A program made the position numbers and the translations under genes. Below, piece by piece: positions 55,101 through 64,000 of a DNA stretch of 64,000 nt; position 1 is the stretch's first letter, and each line of letters starts with the position of its first letter. This DNA is from Macrosoma leucophasiata (lineage: Eukaryota; Arthropoda; Insecta; Lepidoptera; Hedylidae): positions 20,294,001 through 20,358,000 of the forward strand of contig JAWQUS010000030.1 in assembly GCA_036365455.1 (NCBI GenBank). The letters are read 5' to 3'. The notes beneath the pieces were generated by a model that saw only the letters and a list, made by a program, of their open reading frames with translations, had not been told where the DNA came from and made no database searches.

Positions 55101-55388
55101 TTACTTCTGGTAGAGTTCCAGTGTAGGAGCTCGAGGGCATAGGCACCACCGCATTACCTAATTTATCTGCCGCTAAATGGTGCTGTACAGCAATATCGTG
55201 TTCCGGTTAGATGGTCATGTATAGCCTCGTAATAACTATTACAGAGACGCAACATCTAAGTTCTCAGGGGTGGTAACGCATCTGCATTTTGACCTCTGGT
55301 CTTTCTGTGGGTGTCTATAGGCTGCAGTTATCACTTAACACCAATGGGAACTGCATGCTTGTTTGCCACCTTTGTAACATAAAAAAAT
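55101..55388 (+). repeat. Repeat A copy
   Basis: From TACTTCTGGTAGAGTTCCAG to TTTGTAACATAAAAAAATAG. AACTATTACAGAGACGCAAC marks the variant. Confidence 0.8.
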
Positions 55389-55486
55389 AGTGGCTGTTCC
55401 AATTTAGAATGAGACAACTGCGACAGTGCTTTCTTTTTTGTCACTTCATGCCATAAAAAAATATATCTGTAGGAAAAAATATATAT

Positions 55487-55927
55487 GTGAATTGCATGCT
55501 TGTTAGCAATCATCATTACCTGTATGAAAAAACAGACGCTAATTTAGAAAACTTTTATCTCTATTTCTTCTACCTAATACTAATCATTAACCTTACCCAA
55601 CATTCAGCTAGCAACAGTGAGTCAACTACGCTATGTGCGCGTGCGCATGGCAACACGTTGCGTCAAGACGTCCATTGTCTCTGTCTCGCTTTCCTACACT
55701 ATCGAACCATCTCCATTGTTCGTGCGCCACTTTTTGGCTACTTCCGACACTATTGTCTTGAATTATGTAGAATCAAATACATAATCTTCATTTTGACCAA
55801 TCTATACGTAGCTCCGACCCTAGTACGACCTGCGAGTCGTCATTCTGGTTATCACCAAACCACAGTTGCACCTCTCCAGCACCGGCCTAAGCTGACTCAC
55901 AGGACTATCCCTTACTATGTTGCTTAA
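55487..55927 (+). other. 146-codon open frame of doubtful status
   Basis: This is the second longest frame in the window, but it starts in a Repeat A-like ATGAACTGCATGCTTGTTAG scrap and has no recognised domain, signal peptide or conserved motif. The Tyr/Leu-rich N-terminal half (residues 20-40) could form a membrane segment. The part from 55610-55740 is less AT-rich than its surroundings (TGTGCGCGTGCGCATGGC) and might be a real exon or promoter, but nothing confirms it. Confidence 0.2.
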
Positions 55928-56030
55928 AGGTTTGAGAGCCCTCTGCGCTCGCCGATTGCCCGGTGAATTAAACTAGATACGATTGTCTTGAGACGAGTCG
56001 TCTATATAAGTCCAATTAAAAAAAATCTTC
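55928..56030 (+). repeat. SINE-C copy
   Basis: TTTGAGAGCCCTCTGCGCTC, GCCGATTGCCCGGTGAATTA, CGATTGTCTTGAGACGAG and TATATAAGTCCAATTAAAAA. This is the clearest copy of the family also at 5900-6096 and 7420-7478. Confidence 0.65.
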
Positions 56031-56214
56031 ACTCGATTAATCTTCTTGCTTTGCTTGATTATTTTTTAATGACAAATGAAAGTAAGCTCAGAAAGTGTGT
56101 AAAGGAACTTATAATAAAAACAGTTTAATTGTTATTTTACGTTAGAAAATCTCTTTAATGCCTTTGCTTATACTAGAAGTCATAAAACTAGCCACAATCG
56201 GAAATGTGTCAGTG

Positions 56215-56465
56215 CTCTAAATGGTAGTGCTTAGCACTATCGTGTACCGATTAGATAGAAATGTATAGCTCTGTTATTTCTGAGTTAGGGAAAAAACAAC
56301 TAGGGTCACAGAGGCGGTAAATAATCTATCAGCGTCATCATTGGACTATGCTTCTTATTTTTTTTGTATGTAGGGAAAGTGACAAACAAGCATACAGATC
56401 ACATTGATGTTAAGTGATGATTGTAGGCTGCAGACATCAACACAAAAACCAGGGGTCAAACTGCC
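56215..56465. repeat. Two Repeat A scraps in opposite orientation
   Basis: 56215-56285 (plus strand: AAATGGTAGTGCTTAGCACT) and 56366-56465 (minus strand: AAGTGACAAACAAGCATACAG). Confidence 0.55.
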
Positions 56466-57001
56466 GATTGTAGTTGACAAACTGTTGTTGTATCTCTCTG
56501 TAGATATTGCTACAACATTTTTTACTTACCTGGGAACTTCATGCTTGTCTGATGCGATGCGATTATGTCTATTTTTTTATGAAGGTGTCATTTAAAAAAT
56601 AAAAATAATCACTCATCTCTTGCTGAATTATTAGCTTCGTAGATAGTATTGAAATCATTACTCATTTCTCTTGTTACAATAGTTAAAACTACGTCAAATA
56701 GCTATCTATGTGTCTGATCTCACGTACGTTGGTTTCGTATTAATTAATATATCATTCTCGAACATTGGAACACGAAGATCATTTAGTATAATGAGGCTGA
56801 CAATTATTATAATTGCAATATTTTGTGATTGATGAAGTTGTGATTTAATGATATTGTTTAACAGCTATCCAATTTGCCATTTTAGGGTACTTTTTATTTG
56901 GGCTAATCGATCGATTGTGCTTCTAATTTTGACGTATTAAATTGGAAGGATTTTTGTGATTCCTTAGAATATTTTCTTAGATTATTATTTTACTAACTTA
57001 C
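56466..57001. other. Non-coding, AT-rich
   Basis: No gene or repeat recognised. Confidence 0.4.
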
Positions 57002-57013
57002 TATATTACTGTT

Positions 57014-57171
57014 ATATTTATTTTTCGTGATAACACATGCGAGTGAACTTTAGAAATTAAAGAAAAAACGGAAAGATGGTAGCTTAGTGGTAAAGCGGCT
57101 GGACCGGTTATCCTGAGGTCACAGGTTCGATTCCTGCCCAAGTCAAGTTTTCTTTCTGTTTTTTCTTTAAT
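57014..57171 (-). mobile_element. Family R copy 5, fold-back, different tRNA-like body
   Basis: The flanking duplication is TATATTACTGTT (57002-57013 and 57172-57183). The tail (57014-57073) is on the minus strand. The module (about 57074-57145: A box TAGCTTAGTGGTAAAGCGG, B box GGTTCGATTCC) and TTTCTTTCTGTTTTTTCTTT lie on the plus strand. The two AAAGAAAAAACGGAAAG-type stretches therefore face each other like terminal inverted repeats. Confidence 0.8.
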
Positions 57172-57243
57172 TATATTACTGTTTAAAAGTTAGTAAGGTT
57201 GATCTAAACTTCGAAGATATTACAGGCTTAACTTCAAGATATT

Positions 57244-57621
57244 AACCCCCTTATTGATACTCAAAAAAAAAAAACTCAAAAATTCATTTAATCACTTGGA
57301 AATAATAAAATTTGCTTGTGATAGGTCAAATTACAAATATAAAATTAAAGCGAATAACAACTGATACGTTGATTAATATGTCAAAGTAAATAAATTAATA
57401 ATAGTCCAAAAATACTTAATAATAAAAATAGGTATCAACAGAATGTTCCATACTCTCTTTTACAAACGGCTAGATAAACATACATAAACGTACATTAGAT
57501 ACGTTTTAGCTATAGAATGCTTTGTCTTTGTCAGTTGCATTGTCAAATGTGCAGGATAGAAAAAGACAAAGGAGAGATTAGCAACACTTTAGCTAAAATA
57601 CGTTTATGAATAAGGGGGTAA
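57244..57621. mobile_element. TTAA-type MITE split by a LINE fragment
   Basis: The left end AACCCCCTTATT (from 57246) and the remainder from about 57478 to TTTATGAATAAGGGGGTAA (57621) make one MITE like that at 10894. Between lies a 5'-truncated piece of the CR1/Jockey LINE 3' UTR (about 57260-57475) that begins with an A-rich tail ACTCAAAAAAAAAAAACTC. Confidence 0.75.
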
Positions 57622-57734
57622 GCATACAGCATGGGGTATGACTAGGTACGTATAATGCCATTCACTGTGGCAATGTGATATGTTGGTCAAGACTAGTCAA
57701 GACAATACGAAAATAAATGAAAATATTAGTCATA

Positions 57735-58027
57735 TTTTATTTTTAAAGAAGAATGGAAAGAAAAATTTGACTTCAGGCGAGACTCGAACTCGCGACCTAC
57801 TGGGAATCTAGTCCAGCCGCTCTTCCAATGGAGCTACTGAAGTCCTGCCCGATTTGTCAAATCTTTCCTTCACATTTATTGCCTTGCTTTATGGTAGCAG
57901 CAGCGCCATCTATTACCAACTATGCTAGTTAGGCAACCGATATAATAGACTTTTCAGTTTATTGAATATCGTAAAGAAGTCGCTTTTACCCTTACCCCCA
58001 TGTGTTAATGCGAAATAATATAAAAAC
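57735..58027 (+). mobile_element. Family R copy 4, 5' inversion
   Basis: The flanking duplication is AATATTAGTCATA (57722-57734 and 58028-58040). The last 31 bases (CATGTGTTAATGCGAAATAA and on to AACAA) are the family tail on the plus strand. Everything before is inverted: module on minus at 57844-57769, then body back to GGGTAAGGGTAAAAGCGAC at about 57995. This is the exact layout of twin priming. Confidence 0.85.
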
Positions 58028-58087
58028 AATATTAGTCATACCTACTGGTAAATAAAATTGTTACGAAAACCATCAATATTTAGATAT

Positions 58088-58245
58088 TAAAGAAAAATTG
58101 GAAAGAAAAAATAGACTTCGGGCAGGGATCGAACCTGCTGACTCAGGTTATCCTCATAATGATCCCTGCAAGAAGTCAAATTATTCCTTCCCTTTTTCTT
58201 TTTAATTTCTATATTCACATGTTATTGCAAAAAATAAATTAAATA
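58088..58245 (+). mobile_element. Family R copy 6, fold-back
   Basis: ATTAAAGAAAAATTGGAAAG starts an inverted half-module (GACTTCGGGCAGGGATCGAA). A sense half-module end follows (GATCCCTGCAAGAAGTC), then TTCCTTCCCTTTTTCTTTTT and a tail (CACATGTTATTGCAAAAAAT). No clean flanking duplication was found. Confidence 0.65.
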
Positions 58246-58956
58246 TTTTTTACAAATATTTTGAAAAAACTTAAATAGGTATGTAATATTGAAGCTTTTT
58301 TACAGCTTTAGCTTAACTTACAGCACACCACATCTAAAAAGTGTATTTATTAGTGTTAAAGTTAAGTGCAGCATCAAATTGGTTTCTTTTTATTATTTTA
58401 AAGTAGGTTAACATTAAACTTGAAACTATTCACATAACTAGACTTGTAATACGTACTCATTAACAAATAAAAGAAAATATCCACAAGAAATATGATGAAA
58501 TATTCGAGAAAAAGATCCGTTATTTCATCATTAATGACAGTAATAATTGTGAAATATAACACTACAAGCAAACTTCACACATTCTACCATCTCATAAGAT
58601 CTAGAATTGCCTGCATTATAAATCAGTGCATGGTTAGTAGGTACAATTGGTACGTGATGACTTGTACCTACGTCATGGTTTGGTCACGCCACGTTATCAC
58701 CTGTTCTGGTCGTCATAATGACGTGTCGGGACATGTTCTAACATGTTCTGCATTATAGAATGGAGTGCATTTACAGAATAGATGATTGTAAATTTTATTA
58801 TTGGGACTTAATTTTTTTTGCTGCCTGTGAGATTTAGAAGACTACTTGTCCCAACAAGTTTTTTTAGAGCTGTTTTAAAATGGTTTGAGATCTTTTTTGT
58901 TAAAATGAATAGATTTAAAGATTAACGTAAGATTAATGTGTTACATAACTATTATT
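58246..58956. other. Non-coding, unassigned
   Basis: No gene is supported; the 88-codon frame at 58492-58758 lacks any domain. Confidence 0.4.
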
Positions 58957-59360
58957 TTTACTGGTGGTAGAGTTCCAGCGTAGGAGCTCGAGGGCGTAGG
59001 TAGCACCGCATTACCTACCTAATCTATCTTCCACCACATATGTTGAATACTGTACCGTATAGATGGTAAAATATGGCCCCGTAATAACTATCGTAGACAT
59101 AACAACATTAAGGACTAAGGTCTCAAGGGTGGCAACGTATTTTGACCTAGATCTTTACAGATACTTGAAAAAGCTTTAAAGGAGCTCTTACTGTGTTTGT
59201 TGGGTATCGGAGTTCTTCTCAGTAGTGACTGCACTTGGACCTCTGCTAAGTGAATAAGTCTGATATTGACGAATAAGTTTTTCTTCCTTTTTCTGGTCTT
59301 TGTGTGGCAGTCTATAATCTGCACTCATCACTTAACACGAATGTGAACTGCATACTTATT
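58957..59360 (+). repeat. Repeat A copy split by a LINE piece
   Basis: 58957-59148 and 59294-59360 are one copy broken inside its TTTTGACCTCTGGTCTTTGTG block. The 145-bp insert (59149-59293) is the GGAGTTCTTCTCAGTAGTGA block of the LINE at 22130-22496. Confidence 0.75.
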
Positions 59361-59374
59361 TGTTTTTTTTTTAT

Positions 59375-59672
59375 TTATTTATTTAATATAAGTGGCAAAC
59401 AAGCGTGCAGTTCACATTGATGTTAAGTGATGACTGCAGCCTATAGACGCCCACACAATGACCAGAGGTCAAAATGCAAATGCGCTGCCACTCCTGAGGC
59501 ATTGGGTGTTATGCCTCTGTGCCGGAAATTACAGAGCCGTACATTACCACCTGACCGAAACACGATAGTGCTGAACACTACCATTTAACGGCAAGTATAT
59601 TAGGTAATGCGGTGGTGCCAACGCCCGCGAGCTCCGTCACTGGAGCATTACAGCCGTACATTACCACCAGTA
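59375..59672 (-). repeat. Repeat A, near full length
   Basis: From AAGTGGCAAACAAGCGTGCA to a repeated ending (CTGGAGCATTACAGCCGTAC, ATTACCACCAGTACC). Confidence 0.8.
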
Positions 59673-60542
59673 CCAAAGAGTGTTATCTTAGATACTTAAA
59701 AAAAAGGTTATTCTCATGTAGGTCTTCAAAGTCTATAGGTAATTATCTAATTATCTGTATTTCTTATGATACTGACTAATACCTATATTGATAATTAAAA
59801 TGTATTAATATTGTGTATTTTTTTGTTTTATTGTTATCTTCAGACATCATACGAGGACCGGAAGGCTTTGGTTTGTAAGATAAGAAGCTACCTAAACAGT
59901 ATTTTAATGGGATTATGATAAGAAATGTAGGTTTATCCCTTAATAGATACTATCATATTAGTCCGTCAGTTGCAATGAAACTTTAATGCAATGTTGTGAA
60001 AGAGTAAAATTTTGAAAAAATGTGACTTAAAATTTTAACTGGAGTTACTTACTTTAAAGGAAAATATGAGTCATATATTTAATTGCGTAATAATTATGCA
60101 TTTCGCAATCGAATTATAATGTCTTGAAGAATGCCTTAGAAGTCACTATCGTAATGGTAAGACCAGACCCACCTACTTACGACTGCAAAGTGGGCGGGCC
60201 GGTTTGAATCCCGGGTCAGCACGTGTTAATACGATTTTTCTCCAGACACTAAACATCTACAGACGTTTTAACAATAAAACTTTTATTTGGCTCGTTGACT
60301 GTCCGAGAATGTGGCGATTATAGTATATCCCCCTTATGGGGAGGCTTTGGTCTAGCAGCAGACATATTTCGGCAGATATACTTAATGATGATACTTATAG
60401 AGGAATTGAACTAATAATCATCGCGCTTTGCGCAACTATAGAGTTGCAGAAATTAAATTTGCGGATTTACTCGCGTTTACGAGTAGGTACAACACTCCCA
60501 AACTTCTTTTTTACTACTAACCAATTTCTGTAATGTACCTAA
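59673..60542. other. Non-coding with one B-box-like site
   Basis: No gene. CCGGTTTGAATCCCGGGTC near 60199-60218 resembles the T arm of a tRNA and may be a SINE scrap. Confidence 0.4.
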
Positions 60543-60855
60543 TAGCTGACCCGGCAAACTTCGTATTGCCTCACAATTAAATAATGTAAAGGTATGACAG
60601 ATACGGACTATTTGTATGGAAAAATTAAATTGTGGTTTTTACTATTTTCCCTTCAATTTCTTCATCTTAATATGTATAAATCTCGTGTCACAATGTTTGT
60701 CCTCAATGGACTCCTAAACCACTTAACCGATTATAATAAAATACGCACACCATGTGCAGTTCGATCCAACTTGAGAGATAGGATGGATAGCTTACATTAC
60801 GCTATGACTAATAGGAGCAGAGCAGCGCGGGCGAGGCCGGGGCGGGCCGCTAGTA
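60543..60855 (+). mobile_element. Helitron-like non-autonomous element
   Basis: It starts AGCTGACCCGGCAAACTTCG and ends GCGCGGGCGAGGCCGGGGCG with GGCCGCTAG, a G+C-rich, possibly hairpin-forming end plus CTAG, as in Helitrons. The end is shared with 45848-45934. No RepHel gene. Confidence 0.6.
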
Positions 60856-60863
60856 TTTTATAA

Positions 60864-60898
60864 AGATAGATAGATAGATATATAGATAGCTAGATAGA
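60864..60898 (+). repeat. (ATAG)n microsatellite
   Basis: AAGATAGATAGATAGATATA and TAGATAGCTAGATAGAT follow the Helitron-like end. Confidence 0.85.
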
Positions 60899-61255
60899 TT
60901 AGAATATAGATGAAACTCGCGAAAACCTGAGAAAACGTTATTAACTACAGAAATAATCTCGACGTTGATTTTGCTCTTCTTACCTTTTACGCGTAAAGCA
61001 AGGGTAATTATCCTAATGGAGCGATTATTCATTAGTTAAATAGGTAGCTTACATGCGATTACAATAACCTAGAACTACTTTTTTTTTCTTCCGTTCATAT
61101 TCTTTAAAAACAATAAATACATACCAGGTAATTATTAAGGTAGCATTTATCAGATTTATAAATAGTAGGTAACCTGCTGCTGTAAGTTGGTTTCTGGTTT
61201 TAAGTGAATAAGCTTGCTTGAGTGGCAATTGTGTACCGGAAGACAAAGCATGGCT
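60899..61255. other. Non-coding, unassigned
   Basis: No gene or clear repeat. Confidence 0.35.
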
Positions 61256-61345
61256 AGATCTCCAGGAGGACCGACGAATTGGGGACGGTCGCCGGCAATA
61301 GATGCGTATGCCCAGGACCGTTCCTTGTAGCAATCTTTCAGATTT
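61256..61345 (+). pseudogene. RTE-like LINE scrap
   Basis: AGGAGGACCGACGAATTGGG, GACGGTCGCCGGCAA and GCCCAGGACCGTTCCTTG align with the C-terminal coding part at 44712-45065, with shifts. The minus-strand frame of 124 codons over this region is its shadow. Confidence 0.5.
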
Positions 61346-61528
61346 TCTAGGATGAGGTATCGAGTCACTGGACCTGTCCAGTGCTGTGTATCGAATAATA
61401 ATTAAAATATATTTTAGCTCCAAGCAATCTCAATTTAATTGCTCGGACTGGCCCCCTTTCATACCTATTGGTGAAAGATGTGATATCGTATCAATATCAT
61501 GAAATTCGAGTGAATTTGAAAATGCTTA

Positions 61529-61690
61529 CAGAAAAGTGGAAAGAAAATTGATTGCGAGCGGGATTCGAACATACGTCTTCTGGATAACTACTTATTTTGT
61601 GTAAAAACCGAAAGGCCAGTTTTATCCAAAGGTCGCAGGATTCAATCCATTTCTTTACTTAATTCACTGTAAATATTAATTCATATACCA
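61529..61690. mobile_element. Family R copy 8, decayed fold-back
   Basis: AAAAGTGGAAAGAAAATTGA opens an inverted half-module (B box as GGGATTCGAAC, 61560). After about 60 bases a sense part follows (AAAGGCCAGTTTTATCCAAA, GGTCGCAGGATTCAATCC) with TTTCTTTACTTAATTCAC. It has two facing B boxes, as in the other fold-back copies. Confidence 0.55.
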
Positions 61691-62296
61691 TGTAGGTAGG
61701 TACCTATACACTGCAATTGTCTGCCACTTTACGTAAATAATAATTAAAACGATATACCTACTTTAAATCGTTACAAGTAGTTTATGTAAAGAACATTGAC
61801 ACAAATGGTGTTTCTTTGTGTTCCCCTCTTCAAGCAGTGAAGCATGACGAGTGACAAATATGTCTAGGTTATAGGTGTGTCTAGGCTAACAGTCTAGGTA
61901 TTCAATGATCTTTAGGGTCGACGCTCATTTGATGAATTAAGTTAACTAATTGAGTGTTTTTGTATTATGAACTTAGCAAATATACAGTTGAGATGAATGG
62001 TAAGTGAATCTTACAGCCTAAGGTTTGGTTGCACTTAAAAAATTGTTGAAGTTATGATCTTTGTCAAAGAACAAGTACCATTTTTGACCTTGTTCTCTAT
62101 ATCAAAAGATAGAGAAAAATACGTAGAATCATGGAATAATACGCTAAAAATTTGAATCTATTTTTTTTTGTCGAAAATATTGATTTTATGTAATTTTTGT
62201 ATGACAGCAATATGTGCTCCAGCTAATAACAGCTCCAGTGTCACCTCGCCTCTCAGTCCATCCCCGGCAGCCTGGTTGATTGTACAACTCAACATG
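61691..62296. other. Non-coding with a Repeat A scrap
   Basis: About 61965-62030 recalls a decayed Repeat A end (TACAGTTGAGATGAATGGTA). No gene. Confidence 0.35.
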
Positions 62297-62734
62297 CATA
62301 GAGCAACACGAGCCACCGGCCGCGGCGGACCGGAGGAGGCTTTCCCCTCTGTCAAAGCACAAGCACAAGTGACCCTAAGCCTGTGGATTAAGGGTCACTT
62401 GTGCTTAACAATATTTGTTTTGTTTGTGTGTGTCACACAAATTTCGCCCCGCAAAAAATGTTGACTGTTTTGCATCGGTAATAAACGCTATGGTTAGTCC
62501 CCTCCGGTCGGCCGCGGCCGGTGGCCCGTGTTGCTCTATGGACACAATGTGACAGCACAAGTGACCCAAAGCCTGTGGATTAGGGTCTCTTGTGCTTAAC
62601 CATATTTGTTTTGTGTGTGTGTGTGTCACACAAATTTCCCTAAGCAAAAACTGACAGACTTTTTTACATCGGTAATAAACGCTACGGTTACTCCTCTCCG
62701 GTCGGCCGCGGTCGGTGGCCCGTGTTGCTCTACG
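62297..62734. mobile_element. hAT-like MITE with a tandem second unit
   Basis: 62297-62540 is bounded by CATAGAGCAACACGAGCC and GGCCCGTGTTGCTCTATG. A second unit to 62734 repeats its last roughly 195 bp (CACAAGTGACCC-AAAGCC, TTGTGCTTAAC, ...GTGTTGCTCTACG). An inner 10-bp hairpin AAGTGACCCT...AGGGTCACTT lies at about 62367-62400. It is the same family as 11299-11592 and the outer element at 3593. No clear target duplication. Confidence 0.7.
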
Positions 62735-63148
62735 GATACATGAGACAGATAAACGTCTTTTTCTTACTCACATAACACTTCATTTGTATTTCAGTCATGT
62801 ATCCGAAGACCTTAACACGACACGTGCACCGGAAGATGTTAGTGGTAAAAGTGGTTCTTAGTTCTCGTCACTCATCACTAGTTATACACAATGGTGGTAC
62901 AATCAGGAAACTGGCCGCTTGACCACATGGACACCTTATGCTGACGGTAATAAATGCTACATTTGATTGATTTTGGATGAGCGGAGGATTCCCTGACGGT
63001 ACTTGGGTGAACTAGAACCATTTCACGTTACGGATCAGTAACTGAACCAGAGAATATTCTTTGTGGGAAGGTTAACCATGACTTATGTTTCACAAGGCTT
63101 GACTCAGCTGAAGGAAATTTTCATTTAAGTTAGTATGTAGCTACCTAT
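62735..63148. other. Non-coding, unassigned
   Basis: No gene or clear repeat. Confidence 0.35.
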
Positions 63149-63362
63149 GTATCTTCAGTCCAGGTCCCTAACGGGGAAGGCAGAGAGTGAGGAGCGCCAG
63201 ATATCCTGATCCTTTCACACCTCCCGTGCTTCTTCTACATTCATCATTCTCTTCATACATGCACGCTGATTCCTAAGACTTCAGACCCCACCCTCATACT
63301 GTAATGTACTCGACCTATTTGGTCACGGTATGACCTACCGGTCTTAGTCTTCCTGGGCTTCT
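63149..63362 (-). repeat. LINE-L, diverged copy
   Basis: CTTCAGTCCAGGTCCCTAAC, GGAAGGCAGAGAGTG, TCATTCTCTTCATACATGCA and GTCTTCCTGGGCTTCTG. Its 5' end falls about 12 bp short of the fixed 5' end of the younger copies. The frame is broken. Confidence 0.75.
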
Positions 63363-63383
63363 GTTTATTTAGGTAAACCCTAA

Positions 63384-63640
63384 AGCAGTGCTGTTATCGA
63401 GCATATGCTTTATCCCGGGTTCGATCCCCGAGTCGGCTACCAGAGATAAAGGTGTTCTATCCTTTATCTTTTCAAATCTCTTGGGCTATTGGGATTTTCC
63501 CATTAGACCTTCTAGAAGTTTCCGAGTGCCACATTCGGCATTTGCCCGTAGATTTCAAAAGGCTCGACACCTGTTTCGTTTGTCAAACGTAACTTCCGAA
63601 TCTTGGGTGTTTAGGTGGTGTGTATAGGTACTTAAATTTA
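63384..63640 (+). repeat. T-SINE, decayed
   Basis: The B box GGTTCGATCCCCGAGTC, AGATAAAGGTGTTCTATCC, GGCTCGACACCTGTTTCG and CTTGGGTGTTTAG are in order; the A box and the tail are lost. Confidence 0.65.
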
Positions 63641-64000
63641 TCCATTTTAACTCTTCCCATCGTTACGGAGAATACAGGCAACATTTCGCCCTTAGTAAGG
63701 TTTGTCATAGTTCAATCGGACATGGATCATTGTAAGGGGGATGGTGGTCTTCAGCTGCCTAGTTATGTAATAAAAATAAATTACTACCTATTGATGTACT
63801 TCACAACCTTTTTTCTGGTATAACTTCTGGCTTTCTAACCTTAAAATATATAGATACTCTTACGTTTTATAATAATATGACGTTCACATTTTGCCGTTAG
63901 ATACAAATAAAAGTGTTCTTTCCAAGAGGTTCTTCTGGGAATCTTGCTGTTTGATAACCGTGTTTGAGAACAGTGCCTGATAAAATTTAATCAGTACAGG
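63641..64000. other. Non-coding, unassigned
   Basis: No gene or clear repeat. Confidence 0.35.

Noticed and set aside
55487..55927. 146-codon frame as a gene
   Set aside because: It starts in a repeat scrap and lacks any recognised feature. Listed as doubtful only.
57055..57172. MITE with terminal inverted repeats AAAGAAAAAACGGAAAG
   Set aside because: The flanking 12-bp duplication lies outside, beyond a family tail present on one side only. The inverted repeats are explained by a fold-back retroinsertion.
4369..57844. The six near-identical 76-nt tRNA-like sequences as real tRNA genes
   Set aside because: They sit in repeated elements with target duplications, the anticodon stem has a mismatch, the start base and eight-base acceptor pairing are atypical, and half of the relatives are inverted half-modules.

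Overview
This is nuclear DNA of an insect, almost certainly a moth or butterfly. The grounds are AT-rich sequence, protein-coding DNA only in spliced form, and many dispersed repeats of kinds typical of lepidopteran genomes: non-LTR retrotransposons, tRNA-derived SINEs with CTCTGCCTACCCC-type 3' tails, Helitron-like ends and MITEs. There is no sign of operons, bacterial promoters or CRISPR. Most open frames longer than 60 codons are chance frames or transposon debris.

One convincing host gene is present. On the minus strand at 34810-35800, three exons (35800-35746, 35354-35006, 34894-34810) join in frame to a 162-residue protein with the C-terminal domain of the RTP801/REDD1/DDIT4 family, the insect Scylla/Charybdis proteins that restrain TORC1 under hypoxia and other stress. 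A TATA box (36107-36116), a GC-rich core promoter, a 3-codon upstream ORF, short introns and a probable 1.2 kb 3' UTR complete the model. The gene sits in about 10 kb (31041-41104) almost free of the repeats that crowd the rest of the window. I infer that this tract carries its regulatory DNA.

Everything else is a dense nest of mobile elements. Named here for convenience: Repeat A, about 295 bp, about 30 copies, both strands, fixed 5' start and A-rich 3' end; T-SINE, with a tRNA-derived head and a tail like that of LINE-L; LINE-L, short copies with a (TACA)n-type tail and nearly the same 5' end in three insertions; a CR1/Jockey-type LINE with reverse transcriptase remnants (12.1-13.1 kb, 25.9-27.1 kb, fragments at 52.4 and 57.3 kb); RTE-like 3' ends; an R4/Dong-like remnant in a TAA repeat; a pogo-like transposase remnant; hAT-like and TTAA-type MITEs; and Helitron-like ends. 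The block at 3.5-6.2 kb is a nest at least four levels deep, supported by target-site duplications at several levels.

The best candidate for something undescribed is Family R: a roughly 300 bp element with a 76-nt tRNA-like module in its 3' half. Five insertions have 12-13 bp target-site duplications, one is a tandem dimer, and several carry an inverted or fold-back 5' arm. Its layout is wrong for an ordinary SINE.

By region: 0-3.5 kb repeat fragments; 3.5-6.2 kb the nest; 6.2-31 kb repeats with LINE, pogo and foldback remnants; 31-41 kb the Scylla-like gene and its flanks; 41-64 kb repeats again, including most Family R copies.
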